Assembly (NCBI RefSeq): GCF_018691265.1
Contig: NW_024881278.1
Coordinates: 186,001-250,000 of the forward strand
Source of the DNA: Tyto alba
Taxonomy: Eukaryota; Chordata; Aves; Strigiformes; Tytonidae
Length of the DNA: 64,000 nucleotides
Direction of reading: 5' to 3'
In this document: positions 11,116-23,037 of the stretch, piece after piece
Layout of the letters: each line of letters starts with the position of its first letter
Numbering within the stretch: position 1 is the stretch's first letter
Notes under the pieces: model-generated
What the model saw: only the letters and a program-made list of their open reading frames with translations
The model's database searches: none
What the model was told of the DNA's origin: nothing
Program-made: the position numbers and the translations under genes

Positions 11116-12836
11116 CTAGAAGAAAAAAATGCCATTTACTGAAATGGATTTTTACTAGCATTACGATACCAGTGGCATCACGCACACTACAAGCAAGTTT
11201 TCACTCCAATTCCTCACGATTCCTTCTGTGCAAAGACATCAAAAAGGTAAGTGAATCTGGGGGAAGTACCAGAATACTACACCAATAGCATTAGCCAAAA
11301 CAGGACACAGTCAGTTACTGTTATTCCTTGTTGATGGCTCCAAAGCAAATTTCTCATGCTTCCTTTGTTATTTATATTTATTTTGTCTTGGTAAACATTA
11401 GGACTGCCAGATCCCAAACAGCACAAGACTGGAAACTCAAGCAACTAACAGTCAAGATATTATGAGTTGGCAAACCCTCAGATATTTTTGTGAGACCATC
11501 TTCCATAACAGTGGAGGATGAAATGTGCTAGGTCTTCTGATGGCTACGAAACATGTAGAGTAGCTTAGGTAGAGGGAGCAATGGTTTTAGTGCATAATAA
11601 TACGATGCATTCTCTCAAGGATCCCTCCCAAGTTATTACTTTTCTTATGTTCACCTTCCCTATTGCCAAAGTGGTTTTACTTTGCAGAGTTGAACTCAAT
11701 GTGAATAGAATGTTCTGGGAATTTACCAGGTGTGACTTTTCAAATATGGTGTTTATGAAAAAGATTGAGCAAGTAAGAAAGTGGGAATACAGAAGAACTT
11801 CATAAATCTAAGAGGCAGGCTACAGATTTTGAATAGTGTGATTAGCAACATTTTTATAGTTGTTGGATAAGGAATTTTTGTGAACTGCCTTTGGACACAG
11901 ATGTATCAATTTAGCCTTTAGACACTAATTCATCAAAGCTAGAAATTATATTTTTGAATAATAAAACTCAACCTGACAATAGATGAATCATAAGGATTAA
12001 AGCTAAGATTTTTAAATGGTAAAATTTAAAATGATAGACTGGACGTTGCAATTAAATTGTTCATAGACAGTTGTGGTGAATGTTTTTCAAAGGCTATTTA
12101 CCCCCCCCAAAAAATTATGGATGTTCAAACAAAGTAATTAAAATCTTATCAGAATTAATCAGAAAGAATACAGAATGATAGTATCTTAATTAAAGTAACT
12201 CAGTTACCAACTGATCTAATTTATTGTGAATCTTAAAAGCTCCCCTGAGAAGGACAGGAGCTCATATTCTAGAAGACAGAGTAGTTTTCCCTATTTAGCA
12301 ATGACATGTTTAAATCAAGCCTTCCTTGCCATTTTTTTTTCATGCTGACAGAAAGCTGTATCTACACAGAACTGGCTTCCAGGGAGAAGGGAGCAAGATG
12401 ATAGTGTGTCTTTTGAAAGCATCTATTGATTGTAGACTATATTATACAATTTTGTGGGGAATAGTAAAATAAAAGCCTTTTCATCTCTTTAATTGGAATC
12501 AATGGAATAGAAATAACAATAGTCTGATTTCACTTTAATCTCTTCATGGTCCAAATAATGACTGATACAAGGACAAGTCTTGTATAACCAAATGAAGATA
12601 TACCAGAAAACAAAAGGAGTCAGTCCTTGCACCTTGAGTGTAAGATAATGTTAAAGCAAGACAGAAATCCCACAGGAGTTCGCTGAGTAGAGGCTGACAA
12701 GTAACAGGTAGCGTGTCACTGTAGAACCAGTGTCATTTAGTGACTGCTTCAAGCTTTTAATGGTTAAAAAAGAAAAACAACTCTAGCTTTAAAATCCAAA
12801 CCCTTTTAGCACTCTGCCAGTCTGAGACTGGCATTG
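11116..12836. other. Gene-free, AT-rich interval beside ECD
   Basis: I found no ECD exon, RNA gene or clear repeat here on either strand. The acceptor of the first visible ECD exon is intact, so this should be ECD intron if the gene continued. The lack of any upstream exon before the LTR at 12.84 kb is the main evidence for truncation. Confidence 0.45.
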
Positions 12837-13415
12837 TGTACTGGTTTTATTTTTCTTCGTAGTAGCTTGTATGATGCTATGTTTTGGATCTGTGCTGAAA
12901 TCATTGTTGATAACACAGGGATGCTTTAGTTATTGCTGAGCAGTGCTTACACAGCGTCAAGGCGTTTTCAGCTTCTCACGCTGCCCTAACAGCTGGCAGC
13001 CGGGGGGCCCACAAGAAGTTGGGAGGAGACACATCCAGGACAGCTGACCCCAACTGGCCAAAGGGATCTCTCATACCATATGATGTCATGCTCAGGAATA
13101 AAAGTTGGGGGAAAAGAGTAAGGGGGGACATTCAGAGTTATGGTGTTTGTCTTCCCAAGTAACCGTTACCTGGGATGGAGCCCTGCTTTCCCGGACATGG
13201 CTAAACACCTGCCTGCTGATGGAAAGTAGTGAGAGAATTCCTTGTTTTGCTTTGCTTACGTGCACAGGTTTTGCTTTACCTACTAAGCTGTCTTTAACTC
13301 AACCCACAATTTTTTGAACTTTTATCCTTCCAATTCTCTTCCCCATTGTACTATGGGTGGGAGTGAGTGAGCAGCTGTGTGGTGCTTAGCTGCCTACCAG
13401 GTTTAAACCACAACA
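12837..13415 (+). mobile_element. Solo ERVL-type LTR (degraded)
   Basis: Runs from TGTACTGGTTTTA to ...GTTTAAACCACAACA. Internal landmarks of the family are present: ACAAGAAGTTGGGAGGAGACAC, TGACCCCAACTGGCCAAAGG, ATATGATGTCATGCTCAG, and the CAACCCACAATTTT block near the end. No flanking target duplication is left, and substitutions from the other copies suggest an old insertion. Confidence 0.75.
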
Positions 13416-14000
13416 CGCTCCCAGTATCAAACTTCATTCTTGAGTGAAATTGATTTAATTTGAAACAAATAATGCATTTGCAATGACAGGTTGTAACATC
13501 CTGCATAATCTAGCAGTATGAATGGATGTAAATTGGATGTAAATTATGGGAATAATGTAGCATGATGCACTAATACAAACAAAACCATGAACTCATGTCA
13601 CTAGTCCAACAGACTAGAGAGAGTAGCTTGTTTGAGGCTCTTCCAATTCTCTGTTTTATTAATTCAAACATAGTGCATATTAAGATACCAGTAGATTAGA
13701 TGAGTTTACATTCTTCCAGGACTAAACATTTGATTAATAAATCAAATTACAACTATTTAAAGAATTTTCTTTCTGAACCCTGTATCAGCATTAAGATGAC
13801 TCTTTATCTCTTACATCTACAGGTACAATTAAATATTTGAAACTATTCAATAATCTTTTACTCCTAAAGACAGCCCTTTCCACTCTTTTTTTACTCCACT
13901 TCTGTACATGTGGATTCAGTTTTCCATTACCTTGAGATGGACAAAACTAAAAGTCTGGAGAGAAGTTGTGTAAACACGCTGATGAGAGAGGCTAGGATAA
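13416..14000. other. AT-rich spacer before the CpG island
   Basis: No gene, repeat family or RNA recognised. It shows a sharp transition to very high GC at about 14020. Confidence 0.4.
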
Positions 14001-14077
14001 CTCTTGCATCATCTACTCCATGAAAGCTGCAGTCTTCCCGCACTGGACGGCGGGCGCCATCCTGTGCTTGCCCCAGG

Positions 14078-14097
14078 GCATGCCGGGAGCTGTAGTT
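14078..14097 (-). promoter_or_regulatory. ZNF143/THAP11 (SBS) type motif
   Basis: Read on the minus strand, the sequence contains ACTACAGCTCCCGGCATG, close to the classical promoter motif ACTACAA(T/C)TCCCAGCATG. It is usually found within about 100 bp of transcription starts at CpG-island promoters. Confidence 0.65.
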
Positions 14098-14277
14098 TTC
14101 GCGGGCCCGGCCGCCGGACAGCTGCGCTGCTCTCTGCGGTGCGTGGCCCGGCGCAGCCCTCTCTACCGCCGCGGGCCCCGCAGCGCGGCTCGAGGTGCAG
14201 TTTTGGTGCCGGTTTTGGGTGTTTTCCTGCGGGCTCCCGGCTGCTCCCCGATAATGCGGTCCTGCAGCCCCGGGGCC

Positions 14278-14287
14278 GCGCCTGCGC
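14278..14287. promoter_or_regulatory. NRF1-type site
   Basis: GCGCCTGCGC matches the near-palindromic NRF1 consensus. A second one, GCGCAGGCGC, lies at 14511-14520, just before the GGGGC tract. Confidence 0.55.
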
Positions 14288-14537
14288 GGTGGGGGCGCCC
14301 TCTGCAGCGATCGCGGCTCCCTCCGCGGTTACCGGCACCGTGACGCGGCGGTGCTTGCGGAGCGGCGCCGCCTCGCCCGTCGCTTCCTCCCGGTCAGGAG
14401 CCGCCGCCGCCCCCTCCCCCCTCCCCCCCCGTGCGCGGTGCCGCCGGGCGCTCTGCGCGCCGATCGCGGTCCTGCAGCCCGGCGGTCGCGCGCCGGCTCT
14501 GGCCCCTCCGGCGCAGGCGCGGTGCGCGGGAGAGAGA

Positions 14538-14602
14538 GGGGCGGGGCGGGGCGGGGCGGGGCGGGGCGGGGCGGGGCGGGGCGGGGCGGGGCGGGGCGGG
14601 GC
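14538..14602 (+). repeat. (GGGGC)13 pentanucleotide repeat
   Basis: Thirteen uninterrupted GGGGC units, followed by further G-runs to about 14675. The tract can form G-quadruplexes on the plus strand. It sits inside the CpG island next to an NRF1-type motif. Confidence 0.95.
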
Positions 14603-14745
14603 GGGTGGCGGTGAGGGGAGCGAGCCCCTTGGGCGGGGGGGGGGGTGTCTCCTGGGGGCGGGGGGGCGGGAAGCGGCAAATTGGGCTGTTAGCGGGAACA
14701 TTTTTGTTTCACTTTTTATGATAGTGCTAGATGAGTAGTTCTTTT

Positions 14746-16250
14746 TTCTCTTTTATGCTCTTTGAATTGTTTTTTTTTGCCAGTTTCTTTTATGATATAT
14801 TAAAATTGCTAAGTGTTTCTAAAAGCTGTGGGATTTTTAAATAATTGTTTTCTGGTGGCTTTATCTGTGCAGGGCTTTTTTTACTTTATTCTTTTTTTCT
14901 TGTGTCAACTTTTCTGTTCTTCTGGTGGATGTGCATACTGTTTTCAGCTCCACTGGATTTCAGAAAAGGGAGGGAGCAGGGGAAAGCCAATGCATGATGT
15001 AGTGTAGACGTTTGGCCCAGCTCTTTGTGACTTTCTTTAAGCATGTGTCTTCCTTCACCTTCCTTCCCCCCGTGTACTACTTTTCTAGGATACTGCTTTG
15101 ATATGTCTCAATGTTTTTTGATGAAACAATGATGACCATCATAAACTAAAGATCTTGGCACTCTTGGCTTGCCCAAAGGCTTTCTTATACTCTGAATTGC
15201 AATGGCATAGCTATCATAAAGAACAAACATTGCAGAAGTTGCTAGTGTGACTGTGAACAGTAAATGGGACAGATCCGTGGCAGCTGTATTAGGCTTCATA
15301 CCTCACCAGCACTGAAGGAACCAGGCCTTTGTGAACTCAAACCATGAAAGGAGATGTCCAGATACAATTTCCAAGTGGGTGCAAAATGCTGATCGCATAC
15401 ATACACTCTGAAACACTGTAAATATTATCCGACAAGGAAATTGTGACAAATTCACATTTCTACTGACTCACACTGCTACTGTAATGCTTTAATAACAAAA
15501 GACTACAGCGCCCACAGTTTCCTTCCCACTGGAAATGGAATAGACTGCAGCATATGCTTTCACTGATAGAAATTAAAAGTATTCTGACATTAATTATTAA
15601 CATTTAAATCACATTTCAAATATTAAATGCAAGAGAAGTCATTTTATTTCCTTGGGAAAGCTAACTGCTTTCAGGGTCTAATGACAGTGAAATGAGCCTT
15701 CAGTGCTGCCAGCCTTTCCGGCTTCTTGCCCTCCCAGGGCCGCAGAGGCCCTCAGTAGATGGTGAGGTGTCCTGCCTGCAGTGGCACTGAATGTGTTTGA
15801 GCCATTCAAACATGTTCATGTCACCTAAAACATTCTACCGGTGGTGATTAGGCAACGGATACAAAATGTTCTCCTTTTTCAGAAAGTCGGTATTCAAGAT
15901 ACTCCTGTGGGATATGTAAGTATTTTTTGGTGAGTGTGCTCTCCCACCGTGTGTTCTGTGGGTCTGCGTGTGCCTTTCATCACACAAGTGAAAAGGCTTC
16001 TGAGTAAAGGGCTGCAGGGTGGGGAACATCGACAGTATTTGGTTTACACCGCTTTTTGTTGAATTGTTTTGCTTAGTTTCAATTTTTTTTTAGTAGTGAA
16101 ACGAGAACACAAGCTGAACCCATACCGTTTCTTTCAAGATAACTAGAATTCAGTAATTCAGTTACTGTGGAGGAACGCCTAGTGATTCCTTGTACAATTA
16201 AAAGTCATTAGACTAAACATTTGGCATTTTAGTGCACCAAAATCAGAGAC
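14746..16250. other. No gene recognised
   Basis: T-rich sequence follows the CpG island. A 63-codon minus-strand frame (15108-15299) has no recognisable family. No splice-linked exon could be supported. Confidence 0.4.
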
Positions 16251-16251
16251 A

Positions 16252-17058
16252 TTAGGTGAACAGGATTTTAGATACTAGAGAATCTGCCAACCAGGATGGC
16301 CCTGCCCAGTCAAACCTTCTACGTACTGTAGATGGAGATAAAGTCCCCATAGGGCACATTAAAATTATGCAGGGGAAGACAGTCTGGGTTATTCCTGCCT
16401 CTGGTAAAGGTAAACTCATGCGTGGGATTATTTTTGCCCAAGGACCCGGGTGCAGTTGGTGGGTAATGCAGAAGGATGGGGAATTCAAATGTGTGCCTCA
16501 AGGGGATTTGGTTTTGGGTAAAAATAGCTGATGAATTGAACTGTATGATGTTAATTGCTAAATAACCCTGTTATTGAAGATGGTCATCACTACGGTTGGT
16601 ATATATTATACTAACGACATCATATTAAGAATCACCCAGGTTAATGAGAAATGAACTTTGATAGATTCAGGACTGAATTGGTGCCCAGCAACTTCCTTGA
16701 GATCAACATCTTCAGCTCGCAATCTGTGAGCATGGACCACACCAGATACAGCTGCTAGGAGCTCCAGATGTAGCAGAGGCTACGTGCCCTCCTCCTGCTG
16801 TGCCCAAGACCACCCGCTCCACCCACCGAACCAACGCCACATCACCCCGCCTGACTTAAAAGACTGTCGTGACAGTGGACCCCACTTATGGACTATATGA
16901 ACTCACTATACATGTTGGAGGGATGGCCTAGAGCCTAAGGGAATGATATCTGTGTGTATACCTCAAAAACCAGGAAATGGGATGGTGATTCCTTAGAACG
17001 TACTGGGAAACATGGAACCTGAGCATAACATAAATGGTATGGAATCAGGAGTGGATAC
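16252..17058 (+). pseudogene. pol: ERVL pol C-terminus and 3' untranslated region
   Basis: The open segment 16256-16531 reads like the integrase C-terminal part of ERVL elements (KTVWVIPASGKGKLMRG, WWVMQKDGEFKCVPQGDLV) and ends in TGA. It is followed by about 520 bp of non-coding sequence leading into an LTR at 17059. No reverse transcriptase or gag precedes it, so it is a 5'-truncated provirus. The direct linkage to the LTR assigns that LTR family to ERVL. Confidence 0.7.
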
Positions 17059-17635
17059 TGTCCTGGTTTTGGCTGGGATAGAATTAATTTTCCTTCTTAG
17101 CAGCTGGAGTAGTGATGTGCTTTGGATTCAGTAATGGGTGTGGTAGGAGAAGAATCTTGCTAATACACTGATGTTTTCAGTTGTTGCTGAGACCTCAAAG
17201 ATTCTCCAGCTCCCCATGTCCTGCCTGTGTGTGGGTGCACAAGAAGCTGGGAGGGAGCAGAGCAAGAGCACTGGACACAAATTAGCCAGTGAAATAATCC
17301 ATATCATGTAATGTCGTGCTCAGTGTATAGAGGAGGGGTGGTCAGGAAGGGAGGGCTCTCGCTTCTGGGATTGCAGTTTTGGGATCTTCACTTCTCTGGG
17401 ATCACTGGCCAGGAATGGGCTGGGCATCAGTGGGCAGGTGGTGAGCAATCACATTGTGCATTACTCCTTTGTATTTTACTGAAAAAAAAAAAAAAAAAAA
17501 TTTACACTGTTTTTATCTCAACCTATGAGTCTCTTTAGCTTTACCCCGCCATTTCTCTCCCTCACCCCCGAGGGAGGGGAGGGTGAGTGAGCAGCTGTGT
17601 GGTGCTTGGCTGCCGGCCAGGTTTAAACTACATCA
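17059..17635 (+). mobile_element. ERVL 3' LTR
   Basis: TGTCCTGGTTTTGGCTGGGATAG to ...GTTTAAACTACATCA. Conserved family landmarks include ACAAATTAGCCAGTGAAAT, the CATGTAATGTCGTGCTCAG promoter block, AGCAATCACATTGTGCATTA and an A-run at 17482-17500. The flanks GATAC and ATCAC are not a perfect duplication, as expected where the left partner is internal viral DNA. Confidence 0.85.
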
Positions 17636-19285
17636 ATCACTATCTGAAAAATCATTATTGGATTAATTAAGATACGCCCACTCACAACTTGAAAAGAAGT
17701 CAGTCAGAAAAAGGAAAAAAAATAATAATCTTGGTTCTGCAGTTACCATAAGGCAGTATATTTAGACATCTGTAAGGTTCCAGTTTCCAACAATGCTAGC
17801 TGCCTTTTGATTTTTTGAGATAAGTACTGTTAGCAGTAAAATCAAATGTTTCTATTGGAGTTGCATTCAGGGCAAGCATTCAGTATTCAAGTAGTTTGTA
17901 TTTACCGTAACAAGTCATTCACTCATTCATTCATTTACGTAAGGGCTTTGCTATTCTCTATATATTATGAACTCCCTGGGCTTTCTTTCCAGTTTTATAA
18001 AGGACTCTTGTGAGAGGTTTCAGTGATAGCAGATACCACAGCCTGCAAGGAAGCCGTTCCTTGTGTCGCCCTCACTGCAGATGAAAGCCCTTCGTAACAG
18101 ATAAGGACAGAAGCAGTTAAAGCTTTATTCCTATTGGACAAGACACTAAAAAATGTCTTCCACAACCTCAAAAAACGAGAATGGAGTTGCCTTTTAGATA
18201 TCATTTTGTTTTATAAATAAACAAATGAGGGCATGTATTGAGTTTTCAGTATCAGCACCTAATTTGTCTTGTTTTTTCTCTATACTCAGCTAAAACAATG
18301 TAGAGCTTTCTTAGTTCAAAAGAATATTGGGTCTTGCACCCCAGACTGATATCAGGTATTTCTATTTGTGGCTTCGATGACTGCCTACAATCCATATTCT
18401 TCAAAGTGAACTTCTATTAACTGTAGACACTGGTATGGCCTGCAGCATTATGGAAATAGTTCTCCCTTTTTGCATATTAAGGGAGCTTTTAGAGCCAGCA
18501 TCATTCCCACGGGGTCTTTGCCTGTGCCTCTTTAAAGAGAATGTTTCTTGGACCATTCTGGAGATCTCCTCCCACCTTAATTGTATTGTGAAGCCAAGAG
18601 AAATTTTACTTCAGATACTATCTGTCAGGAAAAGCTGAGATTGTTTGGATTTAAATTGTAAGAAGTGTTCTTGGCCTGTAAAGTAGCATTGCTGGAATTG
18701 AAGGGTGCTCGCACAGTCATTTTCCTTGGAGCAGAGCATTTTTCTGCACTTCATCACCACGTTCTCCAAAGGTTACTCTCCAGTCTTAACAGGTAGCAAT
18801 GTTCACATATGCAGGAGAGGAAGAAGTGCAAAGCTGCATTTCCAACTTACACTAATTAACTAAGTGTATATCAGATACGTGTTACCCTCACACTGCAAAT
18901 AAGCTACACTGCAGCAACTGGCAAAGAGCCTTAAGAAAATCACCATTAACGAGTTCACGGTGTCTGGCATTGGTTTTCTGTCTGGTATATGGAATAAAGC
19001 CCTGAATCAATCAATGATCAATACTATTTTCTCCAGTTTTGTTAGATGTATCAGACTGAGCTATAAATACTCAGTGTGAATTCCCCTAGTATCATTATTT
19101 TATTTCTTTGCCAATTGCTCTAACTATCTGTGAAGGATCAGTCAGTGGAACAAGGGCTGTGACCAAAGTGTCACTCTCCTGATGGGGTGTGCTGACTGTC
19201 ATGCAGTGCAGTCATTACTACACCTGTTTACCCTAGCGTAATCTTGGAGTGACTTTGATATGACAAATTGAGAGTCCTCCTCCAG
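17636..19285. other. No gene recognised
   Basis: AT-rich DNA with a short (ATTC) run near 17920. Minus-strand and plus-strand frames of 60-70 codons have no recognisable product. Confidence 0.4.
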
Positions 19286-19289
19286 TGTA

Positions 19290-19365
19290 ACCTGTAGCCA
19301 TGGAGTTAGTGCACTTGTCTGGGAAGCAGAAGGCCAGTGTTTAAATCCTTGCTCCAAAAGCCTTA
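19290..19365 (+). repeat. tRNA-like segment, possible tRNA-derived SINE (weak)
   Basis: The stretch contains an A-box-like GGAGTTAGTGC and a B-box-like GTGTTTAAATCC about 35 bp apart, as in tRNAs and tRNA-derived SINEs. I could not build a convincing acceptor stem, so a functional tRNA gene is unlikely. Confidence 0.3.
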
Positions 19366-21134
19366 AGAGGGCATTTGAACCATGGGGTTGCTCATGGCCA
19401 AGATGTCATGCATCCTGTAGAGAGCACTGGAGTTGCCATGTTCATCAAGTCTTTTCTTTCCAAACTTTTGTTGCTCATGTTAAAGGCTCATGTTCAATAC
19501 ATGCAATTGAAATGAAACAGTGCTTTGGGTGGGAGAGGGGAGGATTGGACAATGTGCTATTTCTAATGTGGGTGTTTTTATGTTACCCTGGAATATTCGT
19601 AACTACAGGTGAACTTGAAAAATCATTTATTCACACAGTTGTAGTTTGGAAGGGATTCGAAGTGGCTCTTTTCGTGTTACTTAAAGGGAAATATTCTATC
19701 AGCCCAAGTGTACTGAAAATTTACTGGAGGTTCATCTGAAATGTTCATGAACCTTAGCTAAGTTGTCAACAAACTTGCCTTGGCTTTCAACCATGTCACA
19801 CCATTTGACACCAGCAGACTCTTGTATGTGTTTGGAGCAGATAAAAAAAAGTTTCATCTCTGTGCCCTGCTGTATTAATTGCATTAATTAACTTAATCTG
19901 TAAACAAAGATGCTCGTAAGTGATCTCTAAATAGTCCAGCAGAGAATATGCATTAAGTGAAACAATGGTAACATAAAATGTGTGTTTTGAAGGCTTAAAC
20001 ACTTACACATATTTGCATAAAAACCTATGCAAATCCTACCCTGCAGAGAGTCACCTGCTCTGCTCCTTTCTATGTCCAAAACCAAAAGTAAAGATGAAGG
20101 GGAAAATGTCAGTCTTTATTGCGTGTATTTTTCTTGTGCTTCCTTCTGCTAGATGAGCATTTTCATTTTGAAAAAACACTAACTTAATAAACCAGAGATT
20201 TGAGACTGGAATAGTGAGTTTCATCTAATTACCTCCAGGTGCCTGTGAGAACTTGTTTTCCCAAGGCTCCCTCTGTAGACAGTGGAGACAAGAGGAAGCA
20301 CTAGAGGCTGGGTCCTCCCAACCTATAACTGGCATGCGAAAGAAAGGTTACAAATCTCTTCCAGATACTCTTCTCTTGCTCTGCATTTAGGTCAGGACAT
20401 CTGATAGTAACATCAATGAGCAACTGCTTGGAAACAACGGCATTTCAGTGCAGGCGGATGTCAGACAAGACTGTGTGACAGACTGTGTGGAACCATCATA
20501 AATTTCAGTCATTGTTGAGAGCACTAAAGAAGATGAGTGATACTTGGTCCCTACTCCACCCCCTCCCCCTTTGCTGAGGAAACAGAGAGCAAGAAGCTGT
20601 GGAAGAAAGCATGGAATTACAAAAGAGATACTTGATATTACTTATTTTGGAATCAAGAGATTCTCAGGGATTCCTAGTCCAAAAAGGCAAGCGTTGAAAA
20701 GTAGAAAGCATAGCTTTCAGCATACGGATTTGATGTGGTTTGATTTGATGGTCTAGCATTCGTGCAATAGAAGAAATGAGTCTGGCTCGTAGGTGAGAGG
20801 TGTGCAACAGGTCTGAGTGAATTTGGTATTTCCCATGAATAGGGTGAAACAGCTAACAGCCTCTTGAAAATCTTCTGTTCTGGAGAAAGGATCCTTTGTG
20901 AGTGTTTGAAAAAGGCAGAAAAAAGACAACAGATTCTCTGAGGACTAAATGAAATGTAAAACATACAAATCAGGGTGTGAGAAATGCTCGAAGGACTCTC
21001 TCTGCCTGTATTATGGAGGAAGACTGCTAGAAAGGAAAGAAGCAGAAAAGGAAGAACTTTTCACCCAGACTGTGACATTACCACACATGTTTGTTGCTGT
21101 GCTCCAGTCTCAGCAGGATGAACTGAAATTCCAC
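19366..21134. other. No gene recognised
   Basis: Several 60-95 codon frames, none with family features. The sequence up to 21134 is the 5' flank of the olfactory receptor pseudogene. Confidence 0.4.
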
Positions 21135-22083
21135 ATGGGACCAGAAAATGAAACTGCGGTTACTGAGTTCACCCTAGAGGGTTTCTCGGGGCTTGATCGA
21201 CAACTACAGCTATTTCTCTCTCTGGCCCTTCTGCTCATCTACCTGACAACAGTGATGGGGAACGCAACCATCATTTTCCTCGTGTGTGTGGATCACCGCC
21301 TGCAAACCCCCATGTACTTTTTCATCAGCAATCTGTCCTTCCTGGAAATCTAGTTTACATCCTCCACAAGCATCAAATTGTTTCTGATCCTGGGTTCTGG
21401 TAGGAGAACCATCTCTCTAAGCAGCTGCTTTGCCCAATCCTATTTCTATTTTGCCCTGGGCTGTACAGAATTTGTTCTACTTGTTGTTATGTCCTTTGAC
21501 CGCTGTGTTGCGATCTGCCAGCCTTTGCGTTATGCTGCCGTCATGAAGCCTCAGCTCTGCATCCAGCTGGTTGTTGCTGCTTGGGTCATGGGCATCACAC
21601 TCTCAAGTTACTGTCGGGTCCTTCTCTACCAGCTGACTTTCTGTGTCTCAAACAAGATCTACCATTTTTTTTTGTGACAACTGTCCCTTATTCAAACTGT
21701 CCTGCTCTGACACCAGCCAGCTTTGGAAAATAGACTCTGGTTTAGTATCATTTGTCATACTGGCTTCCTTATGCTTAACTCTGGCACTTTACACAGTCAT
21801 TCTCCTCTGTATTCTACACCTTCCAGCAGCCTTGGGGAAGAAAAAAGCTTTTACCACATGTTCTTCCCATCTCACCTCCTTGGCTATTGCATATGGGAGC
21901 TACATTGCTCTCTACGTGCATCATTTGGAAGATGTTTCCTTGGAGACAAACAGAACTGTAGCTTTGCTGAACACTGTCCTGTACCCATTCTTAAATACCT
22001 TCATCTACAGTCTGAGAAACAAGACTGTGATAGCAGCCCTGAGTGAAGCCGTTGGCCGTGCAACACTGCAGGTTTTCCCCTAA
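21135..22083 (+). pseudogene. Olfactory receptor pseudogene (class II, OR6-like)
   Basis: Olfactory receptors are intronless odorant-binding GPCRs. About 315 codons long, as expected, with TM1 [10 protein letters not shown]2 [16 protein letters not shown]3-end MSFDRCVAICQPLRY, EC2 CDNCPLFKLSCSD, TM6 KAFTTCSSHLTSL and TM7 PFLNTFIYSLRNK. Two lesions inactivate it. The Trp codon expected after SFLEI is TAG (21351-21353). A nine-T run near 21665 carries one extra T, shifting the frame so translation stops at 21675 while homology resumes in the +1 frame to TAA at 22081. The SFLEI motif suggests family 6; the exact subfamily is uncertain. Confidence 0.92.
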
Positions 22084-22430
22084 TCATGATGCATTTCTGG
22101 ACAGCAATTCCAATGATCTGCTATGATATGTTAAGTAATACCAGTGCAGACGTATGCCACCTCCAAAGACAGATGCCTCAGGAGATTTCTGTTCTTGGAT
22201 TGTGTGAGGTTAAGTGATAAGAAGCTCGTCTGCACACACCAAGGAAGCACTAACCATGGCAGGAGGAGTAACTCAGTGAATATCCTGACCCAGCTGCTGC
22301 CAGGACCATCACAGCACAGCCAGCAGCTCATCAGGAACCCATCTCATCAGGAACCCAAGAAGAGCACAGAGGCACAGTGGCAGGTGGGAAAACAATTTAC
22401 AAGCTCCTGAGCGATGAACATCTTGTCCCA
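22084..22430. other. No gene recognised
   Basis: Flank between the olfactory receptor pseudogene and the solo LTR. No gene found. Confidence 0.4.
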
Positions 22431-22435
22431 GCTGC

Positions 22436-23032
22436 TGTCCTGGTTTGGGCTGAAATAGAGTTAATATTCCTTTTCAGGGACTAGATGAGTTCTGAGTTTT
22501 GGATTTAGCTTTGGATTTGGTAGGAGAAGAATGCTGATAGCACACCGATGTTTTCAGCTGCTACCGAGACTTCAAGGACTCTCTGACTCCCCGTGTCCTG
22601 CCCGTGCACAAGGGCACAGGGAGCAGGGAGGGAGCACGGACAGAGCACCTGACCCAAATTGGCCAGTGAAATATTCCATATCATGGAACGTCATGCTCAC
22701 TATATAGAGGAGGGGTGGTCGGGAAGGAGCTCTATCGCTTCTGGGATTGTGATTATGGGATCTTGGTATCTCGGGGTCGCTGGCCGGGAACGGGCTGGAT
22801 ATTGGTTAGCGGGTGGTGAGCAATTATGTTGTGCATTGCCTGTTTATATGTTTATTTTTTTTTCCTATCATCATCATTGTTCTTATTTTATTGCCATTAT
22901 TAAAATTCTCCTGTCTCAGCCTGTGAGTCTCCCTTCACCCCTCTAATTCCCTCCCCCATTCCCAGGTGGGGAGGTGGAAGGGAGGTTGACCAGCTGCAGT
23001 GGTTGGTTGCCGACCAGGCTCAAACCAGGACA
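22436..23032 (+). mobile_element. Solo ERVL LTR with perfect 5-bp target duplication
   Basis: TGTCCTGGTTTGGGCTGAAATAG to ...CTCAAACCAGGACA, flanked on both sides by GCTGC (22431-22435 and 23033-23037). The family blocks ATATTCCATATCATGGAACG, GTCATGCTCACTATATAGAGG (TATA) and TATTAAAATTC (poly(A) variant) are present. A solo LTR with intact duplication arises by LTR-LTR recombination. Confidence 0.93.
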
Positions 23033-23037
23033 GCTGC

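Larger units (their letters stand above)
14020..14745. promoter_or_regulatory. Orphan CpG-island promoter
   Basis: About 700 bp of GC- and CpG-dense DNA surrounded by AT-rich sequence. It holds a ZNF143/SBS-type motif at 14078-14097, NRF1-type palindromes at 14278-14287 and 14511-14520, and GC boxes throughout. These are typical of housekeeping, often bidirectional, vertebrate promoters. Long frames exist in all registers because of low stop density, but none resembles a known protein. It lies upstream of the minus-strand ECD exons and could be a displaced ECD promoter, but no first exon could be identified. Confidence 0.7.

Noticed and set aside
14004..14738. Frames of 87-244 codons in the CpG island at 14 kb
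   Set aside because: All frames are open because of GC-rich, stop-poor sequence and the GGGGC repeat. No known protein is recognisable.
15108..15299. 63-codon minus-strand frame with a hydrophobic segment
   Set aside because: No homologue recognised and no clear splice sites. Hydrophobic character alone is not enough.
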